DNA of 64,000 nucleotides from NCBI RefSeq assembly GCF_000626675.1, contig NZ_CP006842.1, positions 1,798,001 to 1,862,000 of the forward strand. Direction: 5' to 3'. The DNA comes from Corynebacterium glyciniphilum AJ 3170. Its GTDB lineage: Bacteria; Actinomycetota; Actinomycetes; Mycobacteriales; Mycobacteriaceae. Both the position numbers and the translations under genes were made by a program. Shown here piece after piece: positions 22,029 to 33,848 of this stretch. Position 1 is the first letter of the stretch. Every line of letters starts with the position of its first letter. The notes under the pieces are model-generated. The model worked only from the letters and a program-made list of their open reading frames with translations, was not told where the DNA came from and did not search any database.

Positions 22029-22955
22029 GTGGACAAGATCAAGGCGTATATCGCGCTGACGAAACCCCGAGTCATCGAGCTGCTGCTTGTCGCCGCCATC
22101 CCGTCGATGCTCCAGGCACAGCGGGGGGAGATCAACCTCGGGCTGATCCTGCTGACACTGGTCGGCGGATGGATGGGCGCAGCTGCGGCCAACACCTTCA
22201 ACATGGTCGCGGACTACGACATCGACCAGAAGATGCGCCGTACACACCGGCGCCCCCTCGCCAAGCACACCGTGAACAAGACCGAGGCGAGAATCTTCGC
22301 CTGGTCGCTGACGGTGGCCAGTGTGCTGTGGCTCGGGTTCCTCTGCAACTCGTGGCTGGCGTCCGGCTTCATCCTGCTGACGATCTGGTTCTACATCTTC
22401 GTCTACACCAAGTGGCTCAAGCGTCGTACGTGGCAGAACGTGATCTGGGGCGGCGCCGCCGGCTGTATGCCTGTCATGGTCGGGTGGGCCACCGTGACCG
22501 AGGCCAACGGCGGATCCTTCAACGCAGGGTGGATGTCCTGGGGTCAGGCGTTGCTGCTGTTCCTCATCATCTTCTTCTGGACGCCCCCGCACACCTGGGC
22601 GTTGGGCATGCGCTACCGCGAGGATTACGAAGCTGCCGGTGTGCCGATGATGCCCGTCGTCAAGCCTCCCCTCGAGGTCACACGTCAGATCCTCTGGTAC
22701 ACGTGGGCGACGGTGATCACCTCCCTGTTGCTGGTCCCCGCCACCGGTTGGATTTACGCCGTCGTGGCACTTCTCAGTGGCGCCTGGTTCATCCTGCGCG
22801 CCCACGGGCTGCACAACGGGGTGAAGAAGGGGGTCAAGGTCAAGCCGATGAACCTCTTCTTCCTGTCGAACAACTACCTCTCCGTCCTGTTTGTCGGCCT
22901 GTCCGTTGACGCGGTCCTCGGGCTGGAGACCGTCTCCGAGATGCTCGGCCTCTGA
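22029..22955 (+). CDS. ctaB: Protoheme IX farnesyltransferase (heme O synthase)
   Basis: Attaches a farnesyl chain to heme B to make heme O, the precursor of heme A of cytochrome aa3 oxidase. The 308-residue membrane protein belongs to the UbiA prenyltransferases, with the Asp-rich motif [20 protein letters not shown] (about 59-78) and the second conserved stretch [17 protein letters not shown] (about 125-141); several hydrophobic helices follow. The GTG start has GGAGG about 12 bases upstream. It faces ctaA, the next enzyme of the pathway. Confidence 0.95.
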   Translation: MDKIKAYIALTKPRVIELLLVAAIPSMLQAQRGEINLGLILLTLVGGWMGAAAANTFNMVADYDIDQKMRRTHRRPLAKHTVNKTEARIFAWSLTVASVLWLGFLCNSWLASGFILLTIWFYIFVYTKWLKRRTWQNVIWGGAAGCMPVMVGWATVTEANGGSFNAGWMSWGQALLLFLIIFFWTPPHTWALGMRYREDYEAAGVPMMPVVKPPLEVTRQILWYTWATVITSLLLVPATGWIYAVVALLSGAWFILRAHGLHNGVKKGVKVKPMNLFFLSNNYLSVLFVGLSVDAVLGLETVSEMLGL

Positions 22956-23180
22956 GGCCGACCCGCTACCGTCCGTCCGCGCTGCAGCAGCGAAACCCCC
23001 GGGTGCCGCACGTGTGCCTGACACCACCCTGGAATTGCCGTGTCAGCGGGTCGAAGCACAACGACATCTACCCCGGCCCCCGGGTCGACGTTCCAGGGTG
23101 GTTCCACCCCCATGCGACCACCCTGCAGTTACCGCCCCAGAGCGCGCTCCGCGCCCCTGAGTAAGTAAGTGGCGCCGTGA
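22956..23180. repeat. Repeat-bearing gap between convergent ctaB and ctaA
   Basis: The 225-base gap holds three copies of one short motif. ACCACCCTGGAA at 23023-23034 has its exact reverse complement at 23091-23102, and a direct, slightly changed copy (ACCACCCTGCAGTT) at 23117-23130. CTGACAC at 23018-23024 can also pair with GTGTCAG at 23040-23046. No clear U-run terminator or gene is seen. Confidence 0.5.
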
Positions 23181-24317
23181 TCAGCTGGACACTGCGGCGT
23201 TCTCACTGACGGCGTCTTCGATGTCGTAGTCGCGGTCAGCGGCGGCCTCCCCGCGCCGAAAGCGCATGGCCCAGAGAAGTCCAGTCGCTGCCGTGACAAT
23301 GGCCGAGCCGACCACGTGCGGCGGGACGGTCCACCGGGGGACACCGAGATTGTACTGGACGACCCCGACAATGCCTTGGACGATGATCCCCGCGATCAAC
23401 ACCAGTGCCGCCGTCTTGATCCGCCGGTCCACGTGCACGGCCAGCAGGCCGGCCAACAGGCCGATCGTGATGCCCATGTAGAGGTACATCGCATGGGCGT
23501 GCATGTTCGCGATCTCGAAGAGGGCGATCTGCAGGCGGTCGCCTTCCTGGATCGCCTCGTCGCCGGCATGTGGGCCTGAGCTGGTGGTCATGGTGCCGGT
23601 CACCAGGGTCACGGCCAGCCCCAGCGCCGACCCCCATGTCGCCCACCGCAGCGGCTTCGGCATCGTCGCCCGACGGGGGGCGTCGTCGTCCTCACCGATC
23701 TTGACCACCATCACCGCGGCGAAGAACACGAGCACCATCGACGGCAGGAAGTGTGCCATCACGATCCACCACGCCAGATCCAGGTGCACCGTTATGCCAC
23801 CGATGACTGCCTGCGCAATGATGCCGATTCCCTGCAGGAAGGCAATGTGCAGGATGGTGTTCCGCCGTGCGGCCCGCAAGACAGCGAGGAACGCCACCAG
23901 CGCGGCGATGATGAGCACGAAGGTGAGCATGCGGTTGCCGAACTCGATGGCCTGGTGGATGCCCGGTGTCGTCCCGGACTCGGGGACCAGCGACCCCGGG
24001 TGGCACTGGGGCCAGGTCGGGCACCCCAGCCCCGAGCCGGTGACCCGGACCAGGGCACCGGTGAAGGTGATCCCGCCCTGGCACACCATCAGGATGACCG
24101 CGTACAACCGCTGGCGACGCACGGTGGGCACGGGACTCTTCGCGCACAGCACCAGGATCGCGGTGTAGAGCCGGAGGAAGAACCGGTTGACGGGGTGGGT
24201 GGTGGCGGACACCCGCTCGCGCATCCGGACCAGGGTGGTGTCTCTCACCCTGGGGGCGGGGGCCGGCTTTTCGCTGGCCGTCGGGCTGTCGTCCTGGGTT
24301 TTCTGCGAGACCATCAC
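23181..24317 (-). CDS. ctaA: Heme A synthase
   Basis: Oxidises heme O to heme A in the membrane. The 378-residue protein has about eight membrane helices and the family motif GALVRVTGSGLGCPTWPQC (about 85-103) with the conserved cysteine pair region, plus histidines in GIHQAIEFGNR and AHAMYLYMG that fit heme ligands. About 60 variable residues precede the first helix. TAGACT at 24331-24326 ends 8 bases before the GTG at 24317, which supports this start and a leaderless mRNA. Confidence 0.93.
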   Translation of the reverse strand: MMVSQKTQDDSPTASEKPAPAPRVRDTTLVRMRERVSATTHPVNRFFLRLYTAILVLCAKSPVPTVRRQRLYAVILMVCQGGITFTGALVRVTGSGLGCPTWPQCHPGSLVPESGTTPGIHQAIEFGNRMLTFVLIIAALVAFLAVLRAARRNTILHIAFLQGIGIIAQAVIGGITVHLDLAWWIVMAHFLPSMVLVFFAAVMVVKIGEDDDAPRRATMPKPLRWATWGSALGLAVTLVTGTMTTSSGPHAGDEAIQEGDRLQIALFEIANMHAHAMYLYMGITIGLLAGLLAVHVDRRIKTAALVLIAGIIVQGIVGVVQYNLGVPRWTVPPHVVGSAIVTAATGLLWAMRFRRGEAAADRDYDIEDAVSENAAVSS

Positions 24318-24363
24318 GGTCGTCCAGTCTATCGCTCCCGGGCACGCCGTCCGTAATCAGCGA

Positions 24364-25173
24364 TCAGTCGTCGTCCATGGTGAAGGAGAAGAACCGGACC
24401 GCCAGCACCCCGCCGACCGCGCCCCAGACGGCCAGGACGAGAAGCGCCGCGAGATTCAGTGTCCCGGACGCGGCGTCGACCAGGCCGTCGGTCAGTGCCA
24501 CAGACGGCAGCGCCCGGAGGACGGCGTGCACCGGGCCGGGAATGTCCGTGTCCAGAGCAGTCAGTACGGCAGCACCCATCAGGACGAACCAGATCGTGTT
24601 GCCCAGTGCCAGGACAAGTTCCGAGCTCAGCGTCCCGCCGAGCAGCAGACCGAGCGCGGTGAACGTCGCGATGCCGACAAGGATGAACGCCAGTGCGGGC
24701 AGGGCCCCTGCCGCACTCGGCGTCCATCCGAGCACCAGAGCGACGATCGTCAGGACAACGAGCTGGACGAGCACGGCGGCCCCGACGGCCATCACCTTTC
24801 CGCTGATCAGGATCCGACGGGGGACGCCACAGGCACCGATACGTTTCAGCGCACCGTAGCGTCGGTCGAAGGCCACAGCGATGGCCTGGCCGGTGAATCC
24901 CGCACTCATCAACGCGATCCCCACCGTCATCGGGTAGACCTGCTGCACCGGGTCATCCAGCGGGACCATCGGGATCAGACTCAGCGCGATCAACAGGCCC
25001 AGCGGGATCACCAGGGACAACAGCTGCTGTTCCCCGTGGCGGAGGAACAGCAGCGTCTCGATCCTGGCCTGGGCCAGAAGCATGCGTCCGGCGGGGGCCT
25101 GGCGAGGGCGGGGGGTGAACTGGCCTGGAGCGAAACGCCCCGTAGTCTGCGTAGTCTGTCGGGACCGGTTCAT
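24364..25173 (-). CDS. ABC-2 type transporter permease
   Basis: A 269-residue membrane protein with about six hydrophobic segments after a 30-residue basic N-terminus. The pattern (a helix near 45-65, a large loop, then four to five helices) fits the ABC-2 exporter permeases. It overlaps the ATPase gene by 4 bases (ATGA), so the two form one exporter. In mycobacteria an ABC pair stands in the same place beside mptB. The substrate is not known. Confidence 0.85.
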   Translation of the reverse strand: MNRSRQTTQTTGRFAPGQFTPRPRQAPAGRMLLAQARIETLLFLRHGEQQLLSLVIPLGLLIALSLIPMVPLDDPVQQVYPMTVGIALMSAGFTGQAIAVAFDRRYGALKRIGACGVPRRILISGKVMAVGAAVLVQLVVLTIVALVLGWTPSAAGALPALAFILVGIATFTALGLLLGGTLSSELVLALGNTIWFVLMGAAVLTALDTDIPGPVHAVLRALPSVALTDGLVDAASGTLNLAALLVLAVWGAVGGVLAVRFFSFTMDDD

Positions 25174-26117
25174 GCCCGGATCTCCCTTCCGGTGATGTCG
25201 AGGAAAACACTCTCGAGACTGCGCTGATCAACGTCCAACGAAGTGACGAGGATCTCCTGGCGTGCCGCTTCCGCGGTGATCTCACTGATCAACGCCGGGG
25301 TGACCGTCGCCGAGACCGAGACCAGGGTCGGGCGGGTCACGGAGACCGTTGCGCCCAGCGGCGCGAGCCGCGCAGCCATCGCGTCGAGGTCGATCTCCCG
25401 ATCCGTGGACACCGCCACCCGGGGATCGGCGCTGCTGGTGAGTTCGCTGATCGTCCCCTGCGCCACGGCACGGCCGTGGTCGATGATCACGACCTGGTCA
25501 GCCAGTGCCTCTGCCTCGTCCATCAGGTGGGTGGTGAGGACCACGGAGACCCCGTCGTTACGCAGGGCGGAGATCAGGTCCCACACCGCCAGGCGGGACT
25601 GCGCGTCCAGCCCTGCCGTCGGTTCATCGAGAAAGACAAGTTCAGGACGCCCCACCAGGGCAAGCGCCAGGGAGAGCCGCTGCTGCTGCCCACCGGACAA
25701 ACGGCGGTAGTTGGCCTTTTCATGGCCACTGAGCCCCACCGTCTCCAGCAACCACGCCGGATCCAGGGGGTCTGCGGAGTAGGACGCCGCAAGACCGAGC
25801 ATCTCGCCGACGCGGATCCCCGGGTAGGCTCCGCCCCCCTGGAGCATCACCCCGATACGTCCCCTCAGGCGGTCGGTGTCTTGGCTGGGATCAGTGCCGA
25901 GCACGTCGACGGTCCCTTCGTCGGGCACGAGGAAGCCCTCGCACATCTCGACGGTCGTCGTCTTACCGGCACCGTTGGGCCCCAGGAGCGCGAGCACCTC
26001 GGCCCGTCCGACCGTCAGGTCAAGACCGTTGACCGCGGTGACGTCCCCGTACCGTTTGACGACACCCCGCAAGCGGAGTGCAGATCGACTGCCCGCGTCC
26101 ATCCCTGCGCTAACCAC
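25170..26117 (-). CDS. ABC transporter ATP-binding protein
   Basis: A 315-residue ATPase for the adjoining ABC-2 permease. It has Walker A LLGPNGAGKTTTVEM (about 43-57), the signature RLSGGQQQRLSLALALVG (about 139-156), Walker B ELVFLDEPTAGLD (about 159-171) and the H-loop LTTHLMDEAEALAD, followed by a C-terminal regulatory region typical of drug and lipid exporters. The GTG at 26117 is chosen because TAGACT at 26131-26126 ends 8 bases before it; an ATG 15 bases downstream is also possible. The open frame beyond 26117 is not coding. Confidence 0.9.
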   Translation of the reverse strand: MVSAGMDAGSRSALRLRGVVKRYGDVTAVNGLDLTVGRAEVLALLGPNGAGKTTTVEMCEGFLVPDEGTVDVLGTDPSQDTDRLRGRIGVMLQGGGAYPGIRVGEMLGLAASYSADPLDPAWLLETVGLSGHEKANYRRLSGGQQQRLSLALALVGRPELVFLDEPTAGLDAQSRLAVWDLISALRNDGVSVVLTTHLMDEAEALADQVVIIDHGRAVAQGTISELTSSADPRVAVSTDREIDLDAMAARLAPLGATVSVTRPTLVSVSATVTPALISEITAEAARQEILVTSLDVDQRSLESVFLDITGREIRA

Positions 26118-26128
26118 GGTCCCAGAGT

Positions 26129-27796
26129 CTAGCTGGTGGCCTTCCTGCGTTGGTAAAGCAGCCAGCCGATGATGATGAACACCACCGAGAACAACGCCGA
26201 CATCAGGTACATCACCGACACGGTCGACGGCGGCAGGTTCAGGCCCCGGGGCAGGATGAAGTAACTGAGGATCACTGAGTACGCGACCACGGCCACCCGG
26301 AAGGTACTGCGGTTGGCCCACGCGGCCAGCGGCATGACGGCCCAAAGCACATACCAGGGGTGGACGACCGGGAAGAACACCACGAGGAAGAAGGTGGCCA
26401 CGCCCAGGCCGCCGACGGGGTGGACCCGCCCCCGGAATGAGGCCCACAGCATACGCACCACCCAGAAACCACCGATCAGCAGACCGATCAACCGCGCTGT
26501 CGACAATGCCGCGTCGGTGTGGTCACCCAGCCCCAGCCACGATCCACTGTTCGCGGTGAGCAGCCCGATGTCGGTGGTCACCGACATCCAACTGATCACC
26601 TCGGTCGCACCGCCCTGGACCAGAATCCATCCGAAACCCAGACCGGACCCCAGGGACACGACGACGACCACCACGGCCGTCCCGACGGCGTACACCAGCG
26701 CCGCGACAACCAGGTCGCGAAACCGTCCGCCGAGGTAGCGGGCGAGGGCGACGCCGACGAAGCCGAGCGCCAGGAATGCGGTGACTTTCACCATTCCGGC
26801 AGCGCTGATCAGGATGACACCGGCAGAGCCCCACAGCCAGCGGCCGGATACGGAAGCGCGACCAGGATCCACGGCACGTAGACCGCATTCCACTCCGGCA
26901 AGGAGCAGTCCCATCATGATCGCCTCATTATGGACACCTGCCACCAGATGCAGGTACACCAGCGGGTTCAGGATGCCGAGCCACAGGGCCGCCTGCGGCT
27001 GCACACCGCAGCGACGCGCCAGCCGGACGAGCGCCCACGCGGCGACGAAGACCCCGGCCACCGACATCAGCCGGTGGATGATCACCCCGGCGGCAATAAC
27101 GTCGCCGGTCAGTTTCGAGATGATCGCCGCCATACCGACAGCCACCGGACCGTAGGGGGCAGGGGAGTGCGACCATTCGAAAGGGACCGACCGGGCGAGG
27201 TCATTGTCCACCCCGAGCAGGTCGACCGGCCCGGCGGAGTAGGGGTCCAAACCCTGGGCTGCGATCGACCCCTGTGCGAGATAGGAGTAGATGTCCTGGG
27301 TGAACATCGGTGCGGTCACCAGCAGCGGAAGCACCCAGAGCACACCGATGCGGACCAGCGAGGCCATCGGCAGCAGGGGAGAGGACGCGTCCTTGGCGGG
27401 CACACAGTACCGCCAGAGCAGCAACCAGCCCACGATCAGCAGGCTGATCCCGACGAACACGGCGACGGTGGTGGTGTGCAGCATGCGGGAGAGGAATCCG
27501 CTCACCGGCAGCGACCACAGCGAGTTGCCGACCACCGGCAGCGCCCCTGCGCCGACACCACCGACACCGATCAGGACCGATCCTACGATCCCGGTGACGA
27601 TCCCGAGGCGCAGCCGCAGCAGTTCGGCACCGGTGAAACGACGCGCGGTACCGACAGGGCTGTCGGTGTGCAGGAGGGCACTGCGCGAGCCGGCGGTACC
27701 GATGTTCGGCAGGAGGCCGAACATGCCCCCGAGGCCGCGGATCCGTCGACCTGCGCCGGCGGAGACGGTGCTGTCAGAGGGAGGTGGCTGGGTCAC
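26129..27796 (-). CDS. mptB: Alpha-(1->6) mannosyltransferase MptB
   Basis: MptB is a polyprenyl-phosphomannose-dependent membrane glycosyltransferase that starts the mannan core of lipomannan in corynebacteria and mycobacteria. The 555-residue protein has a variable N-terminus and more than ten membrane helices; the first extracellular loop includes TQDIYSYLAQGSIAAQGLDP, where an acidic residue serves as the GT-C catalytic site. Its place next to sufR is conserved in mycobacteria and C. glutamicum. TAGAAT at 27808-27803 lies 6 bases before the GTG start. Confidence 0.9.
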   Translation of the reverse strand: MTQPPPSDSTVSAGAGRRIRGLGGMFGLLPNIGTAGSRSALLHTDSPVGTARRFTGAELLRLRLGIVTGIVGSVLIGVGGVGAGALPVVGNSLWSLPVSGFLSRMLHTTTVAVFVGISLLIVGWLLLWRYCVPAKDASSPLLPMASLVRIGVLWVLPLLVTAPMFTQDIYSYLAQGSIAAQGLDPYSAGPVDLLGVDNDLARSVPFEWSHSPAPYGPVAVGMAAIISKLTGDVIAAGVIIHRLMSVAGVFVAAWALVRLARRCGVQPQAALWLGILNPLVYLHLVAGVHNEAIMMGLLLAGVECGLRAVDPGRASVSGRWLWGSAGVILISAAGMVKVTAFLALGFVGVALARYLGGRFRDLVVAALVYAVGTAVVVVVVSLGSGLGFGWILVQGGATEVISWMSVTTDIGLLTANSGSWLGLGDHTDAALSTARLIGLLIGGFWVVRMLWASFRGRVHPVGGLGVATFFLVVFFPVVHPWYVLWAVMPLAAWANRSTFRVAVVAYSVILSYFILPRGLNLPPSTVSVMYLMSALFSVVFIIIGWLLYQRRKATS

Positions 27797-27900
27797 ACCG
27801 GCATTCTACGGGCCGGGGTACGCGCGGCGGGCAGGACACCCGTCTGTTGCGAAAATACGGGGTTCGGTAGAACAGAGAAACAACAGGTCAGGCTGCCCTT

Positions 27901-27944
27901 ATTAGACAACGGGAATGATTTACGCGACACTCGTGTTGTCTAAT
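27901..27944 (+). promoter_or_regulatory. Inverted repeat before sufR, candidate SufR operator
   Basis: ATTAGACAAC at 27901-27910 and GTTGTCTAAT at 27935-27944 are exact reverse complements separated by 24 bases. Between them lies ACACTCGTGT (27927-27936). The position, between divergent mptB and sufR and 43 bases before the sufR start, fits an autoregulatory operator of the Fe-S repressor SufR. That SufR is the protein binding here is inferred. Confidence 0.5.
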
Positions 27945-27986
27945 CATGACCCACTGTCACAACTGTCGTCGAGGAGGGAACAGCTC

Positions 27987-28646
27987 ATGAGCGAACGGGA
28001 CACCCGCCGTGAAGTTCTGGCGCAGATCCTCCGGAACGGTCCGGTCAGTGCCACCGACATCAGCGAAGCACTCGGCTTGAGTGCCGCCGGTGTCCGTCGG
28101 CACCTGGACAACATCGTCTCCGACGGACTCGCCGAGACGATCGAGGCGCCCCGCTCCGTCGGAGGACGGACCCGTGGTCGCCCTGCCAGACTGTACCGGT
28201 TGACCGACGCTGGACGAGGACGTTTCGGCCATGATTACGACACACTCGCGCTCCTGGCCCTGCGGGCCCTCCGGGAGACGGGTGGTGATGACGCGGTCGC
28301 CGACTTCGCCGACCAGCGGATGCAGGATCTGTTCGGGTCAGTCGACGACTCCGTCCCGGAGACTGTCGTAGACCGGGCGGAACGCATCGCCGAGGCACTG
28401 ACCGAGCGCGGCTACGCCGCCACGGTCGACGAAGCGGCAACCGGCGTCCAGATCTGTCGTCACCACTGTCCGATCCAGGATGTCGCCCATGAGTTCCCCG
28501 AACTCTGCGCGGCGGAGCACCGGGTGGTCACCGAACTCCTCGGCCACCACACCCAACCGCTGGCGACCATCGCCGACGGCAACGGAATCTGCACGACGCA
28601 TATCCCGCTGACCACAATCCACCCTTCATCCACGAAGGAGAGCTGA
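27987..28646 (+). CDS. sufR: Fe-S cluster repressor SufR
   Basis: A 219-residue regulator of the DeoR/ArsR-like winged-helix type. The N-terminal winged helix (about 5-75) includes [25 protein letters not shown] and the basic wing [15 protein letters not shown]. The C-terminal half has cysteines in [27 protein letters not shown] (about 153-179), the cysteine/histidine cluster expected to bind a [4Fe-4S] cluster. I place the start at the ATG at 27987, which follows GAGGAGGGA; the open frame reaches 24 codons further up without a ribosome binding site. It leads the suf operon and is expected to repress it. Confidence 0.93.
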   Translation: MSERDTRREVLAQILRNGPVSATDISEALGLSAAGVRRHLDNIVSDGLAETIEAPRSVGGRTRGRPARLYRLTDAGRGRFGHDYDTLALLALRALRETGGDDAVADFADQRMQDLFGSVDDSVPETVVDRAERIAEALTERGYAATVDEAATGVQICRHHCPIQDVAHEFPELCAAEHRVVTELLGHHTQPLATIADGNGICTTHIPLTTIHPSSTKES

Positions 28647-28647
28647 C

Positions 28648-30102
28648 ATGACTCAAGCTGCACAATTACCCGACAACAAGGCCCAGAACAAGCCACAGAC
28701 CGATGACGAGATCATTGACTCCATCGGTGCCTACGGCTATGGCTGGCACGACTCCGACGCCGCCGGCGCCGCTGCCGAGCGCGGTCTGTCTGAGGCCGTC
28801 GTCCGGGACATCTCGGCCAAGAAGAACGAGCCCGAGTGGATGCTCGAGCGTCGTCTCAAGGCTCTGAACACCTTCGACCGTAAGCCGATGCCGACCTGGG
28901 GAGCCGATCTCGAGGGCATCGACTTCGACAACATCAAGTACTTCGTCCGCTCCACGGAGAAGCAGGCCCAGACGTGGGAAGACCTGCCGGATGACATCAA
29001 GGAGACCTACGACAGGCTCGGTATCCCCGAGGCGGAGAAGCAGCGACTGGTCGCCGGTGTCGCCGCCCAGTACGAGTCCGAGGTGGTCTACCACCAGATC
29101 CGTGAGGACCTGGAGGGCCAGGGCGTGATCTTCCTGGACACCGACACCGCGCTCAAGGAGTACCCGGAGCTGTTCAAGGAGCACTTCGGCACGGTCATCC
29201 CGGCCGGCGACAACAAGTTCTCCGCACTGAACACCGCCGTGTGGTCCGGCGGATCGTTCATCTACGTGCCCAAGGGTGTGCACGTCGACATCCCGCTGCA
29301 GGCCTACTTCCGGATCAACACCGAGAACATGGGCCAGTTCGAGCGCACGCTCATCATCGTCGACGAGGATGCCTACGTCCATTACGTCGAGGGCTGCACC
29401 GCCCCGATCTACAAGTCAGACTCGCTGCACTCCGCAGTCGTGGAGATCGTCGTGAAGAAGGGCGGCCGCTGCCGCTACACGACGATCCAGAACTGGTCGA
29501 ACAACGTCTACAACCTCGTCACCAAGCGCACCCGTGCCGAGGAAGGCGCCACCATGGAGTGGGTCGACGGCAACATCGGCTCCAAGGTCACCATGAAGTA
29601 CCCGGCCGTGTGGATGACCGGGCCGCACGCCAAGGGTGAGGTCCTCTCCGTCGCTTTCGCCGGCGAGAACCAGGTGCAGGACACCGGCGCGAAGATGGTG
29701 CACATGGCGCCGTACACCTCCAGCAACATCGTCTCCAAGTCCGTGGCCCGCTCCGGTGGGCGTGCCGCCTACCGCGGCCTGGTCCAGATCAACAAGGAGG
29801 CCCACCACTCCAAGGCGAACGTGGAGTGTGACGCCCTCCTGGTCGACTCGATCTCGCGGTCGGACACATACCCGTACAACGACATCCGCAACGACCACGT
29901 CACCCTCGGTCACGAGGCCACCGTCTCCCAGGTGTCCGAGGACCAGCTGTTCTACCTCATGAGCCGTGGGCTCGAGGAGGACGAGGCGATGGCAATGATC
30001 GTCCGCGGCTTCGTCGAGCCCATCGCCAAGGAGCTCCCGATGGAGTACGCCCTGGAGCTCAACCGCCTGATCGAACTGCAGATGGAAGGATCGGTGGGTT
30101 AA
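28648..30102 (+). CDS. sufB: Fe-S assembly scaffold SufB
   Basis: SufB, with SufC and SufD, forms the complex on which Fe-S clusters are built. The 484-residue protein is full length and shows [20 protein letters not shown] (about 211-230), [16 protein letters not shown] (about 248-263), the C-terminal core [11 protein letters not shown] and conserved cysteine in [11 protein letters not shown]. It begins 1 base after the sufR stop with GAAGGAG inside sufR, so expression is coupled. Unlike several mycobacterial SufB genes it has no intein. Confidence 0.97.
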   Translation: MTQAAQLPDNKAQNKPQTDDEIIDSIGAYGYGWHDSDAAGAAAERGLSEAVVRDISAKKNEPEWMLERRLKALNTFDRKPMPTWGADLEGIDFDNIKYFVRSTEKQAQTWEDLPDDIKETYDRLGIPEAEKQRLVAGVAAQYESEVVYHQIREDLEGQGVIFLDTDTALKEYPELFKEHFGTVIPAGDNKFSALNTAVWSGGSFIYVPKGVHVDIPLQAYFRINTENMGQFERTLIIVDEDAYVHYVEGCTAPIYKSDSLHSAVVEIVVKKGGRCRYTTIQNWSNNVYNLVTKRTRAEEGATMEWVDGNIGSKVTMKYPAVWMTGPHAKGEVLSVAFAGENQVQDTGAKMVHMAPYTSSNIVSKSVARSGGRAAYRGLVQINKEAHHSKANVECDALLVDSISRSDTYPYNDIRNDHVTLGHEATVSQVSEDQLFYLMSRGLEEDEAMAMIVRGFVEPIAKELPMEYALELNRLIELQMEGSVG

Positions 30103-30105
30103 CCG

Positions 30106-31299
30106 ATGACCACTCCCGTAACAACTCCGGCGACCACCCCCGCCAACAGCATGCCCACCAAGGGCGACCGGTTCCAGTCCGCCGACCCGGCGGCATTCCC
30201 GGTCCCGCACGGCAAGGACGAGGACTGGCGTTTCACCCCGCTACGCCGCCTGCGCGGCCTTGAGGACACCTCGGCGGGGAAGGCAGCCCCGGCCGCCCGG
30301 CCCACCGTCACCGTGGACACCGGTGACCAGGCCGGTGTGAGCTACACCGAACTCGCCATGGACGACGAGCGCACGGGCCGCGCCGGACTGCCCGTCGACC
30401 GTCCCGCCGCTGAGGCATGGGTCAACAGCACCGTGGCCGATCACGTGCTCGTGGCGAAGAACACCGTCCTTGACGCGCCGGTCATCGTCACCCTTACCGG
30501 TTCGGGCGACGATGTGACGACCTACGGCACCACCGTTATCGAACTCGAGGCACATGCCGAGGCGATCGTCGTCCTGCGATACCAGGGCGAGGGGGTCCAC
30601 TCCGACAACCTGGAGTTCGTCGTCGGCGACGGCGCCCGGCTGACCACGGTGGTGTGGGAGGACTGGGGCCGTACCGCGGTGCACCTGTCCAACTCGCATA
30701 TCCTCGTCGGTCGCGACGCCACGGTGCGTCACACCGTCGCCACCTTCGGCGGCGATGTCGTGCGATCCGTCCCGCACGTCCGTTTCACCGGCCCCGGCGG
30801 GGATGCGGAACTGCTGGGTGTGTCCTTCGCCGATGCCGGACAGTACTTCGAACAGCGCCTGCTGGTCGACCACAGCATGCCGAACTGCCGCTCCAACGTG
30901 CTCTACAAGTCGGCGCTGCAGGGCGAAACCGGGCGCCACGGCTCCGAGGCCCGCACCGTATGGATCGGCGACGTGCTGATCCGTCCCGAGGCAACCGGCA
31001 CGGACACCTACGAGACGAACAAGAACCTCGTGCTCACGGAGGGCGCGCGCGCCGATGCCGTGCCGAACCTGGAGATCCAGACCGGTGAGATCGTCGGTGC
31101 CGGACACGCCGCCACCGTCGGACGCTTCGACGACGAGCACATGTTCTACCTGAAGTCCCGCGGCATCTCCGACGAAGACGCCCGCCGACTGATCATCCGC
31201 GGCTTCTTCACCGATGTCATCCGCCGTGTCCCGGTCAAGAGCATCCGCGAGAACCTCGAGGACGTCGTCGAGCAGGAACTCGCCAACACCGTCCTCTGA
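30106..31299 (+). CDS. sufD: Fe-S assembly protein SufD
   Basis: SufD is the partner of SufB in the SufBC2D complex and helps bring in iron. The 397-residue protein has the N-terminal PHGKDEDWRFTPLRRL (about 36-51), a beta-helix core, and the conserved C-terminal stretch KSALQGETGRHGSEARTVWIG and MFYLKSRGISDEDARRLIIRG. It starts 3 bases after sufB; the ribosome binding site is weak, consistent with coupled translation. Confidence 0.95.
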   Translation: MTTPVTTPATTPANSMPTKGDRFQSADPAAFPVPHGKDEDWRFTPLRRLRGLEDTSAGKAAPAARPTVTVDTGDQAGVSYTELAMDDERTGRAGLPVDRPAAEAWVNSTVADHVLVAKNTVLDAPVIVTLTGSGDDVTTYGTTVIELEAHAEAIVVLRYQGEGVHSDNLEFVVGDGARLTTVVWEDWGRTAVHLSNSHILVGRDATVRHTVATFGGDVVRSVPHVRFTGPGGDAELLGVSFADAGQYFEQRLLVDHSMPNCRSNVLYKSALQGETGRHGSEARTVWIGDVLIRPEATGTDTYETNKNLVLTEGARADAVPNLEIQTGEIVGAGHAATVGRFDDEHMFYLKSRGISDEDARRLIIRGFFTDVIRRVPVKSIRENLEDVVEQELANTVL

Positions 31300-31347
31300 T
31301 CCAGCTGAACATTCTCCATACTCCCGGTAAGGAACAACGAACACACA

Positions 31348-32112
31348 ATGAGCACTCTCGAGATCAAGAACCTCCACGCACAGGTGGTCCCCCAGGACGA
31401 GAACGAGGATCCCAAGCCGATCCTCCACGGCGTCAACCTCACCGTGAACTCCGGTGAGACGCACGCCATCATGGGCCCGAACGGCTCCGGCAAATCCACC
31501 CTGTCCTACGCGATCGCCGGCCACCCCCGGTACGAGATCACCGAAGGCGAGGTCCTCCTCGACGGCGAGAACCTGCTGGACATGGATGTCTCCGAGCGCG
31601 CACGCGCCGGACTCTTCCTCGCCATGCAGTACCCGGTGGAGGTCCCCGGCGTGTCCATGGCCAACTTCCTGCGTTCCGCGGCCACCGCCGTGCGCGGCGA
31701 GGCGCCGAAGCTGCGCCAGTGGGTCAAGGAGGCACGCACCGCCATGGACGAGCTGGAGATCGATCCGGCGTTCTCCGAGCGTTCCGTCAACGAGGGGTTC
31801 TCCGGCGGCGAGAAGAAGCGCCACGAGATCCTGCAGCTGTCGCTGCTGAAGCCGAAGTTCGCCATTCTCGACGAGACCGACTCCGGCCTCGACGTCGACG
31901 CCCTGCGCACCGTCTCTGAGGGCATCAACCGCTACAAGGAGCGTGAGGACGGTGGCCTGATCATGATCACCCACTACCAGCGCATCCTGAACTACGTGAA
32001 GCCCGACTTCGTCCATGTCTTCGCCAAGGGACGTGTCGTCGAGTCCGGTGGCCCCGAGCTCGCCCAGGAACTCGAGGAGCACGGCTACGAGCGATTCACC
32101 GCAAAGGCCTGA
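31348..32112 (+). CDS. sufC: Fe-S assembly ATPase SufC
   Basis: The ABC-type ATPase of the SufBC2D complex. The 254-residue protein has Walker A IMGPNGSGKST (41-51), the unusual signature NEGFSGGEKKRHEILQL (about 149-165), Walker B FAILDETDSGLD (about 171-182) and the switch histidine in MITHYQRIL. It lies 48 bases after sufD. All motifs look functional. Confidence 0.97.
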   Translation: MSTLEIKNLHAQVVPQDENEDPKPILHGVNLTVNSGETHAIMGPNGSGKSTLSYAIAGHPRYEITEGEVLLDGENLLDMDVSERARAGLFLAMQYPVEVPGVSMANFLRSAATAVRGEAPKLRQWVKEARTAMDELEIDPAFSERSVNEGFSGGEKKRHEILQLSLLKPKFAILDETDSGLDVDALRTVSEGINRYKEREDGGLIMITHYQRILNYVKPDFVHVFAKGRVVESGGPELAQELEEHGYERFTAKA

Positions 32113-32115
32113 TAA

Positions 32116-33839
<1,724 letters not shown>

Positions 33840-33848
33840 GGATCCACC

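Noticed and set aside
28648..30102. Intein in sufB
   Set aside because: Some mycobacterial sufB genes have one. This gene is 484 codons with continuous SufB sequence.
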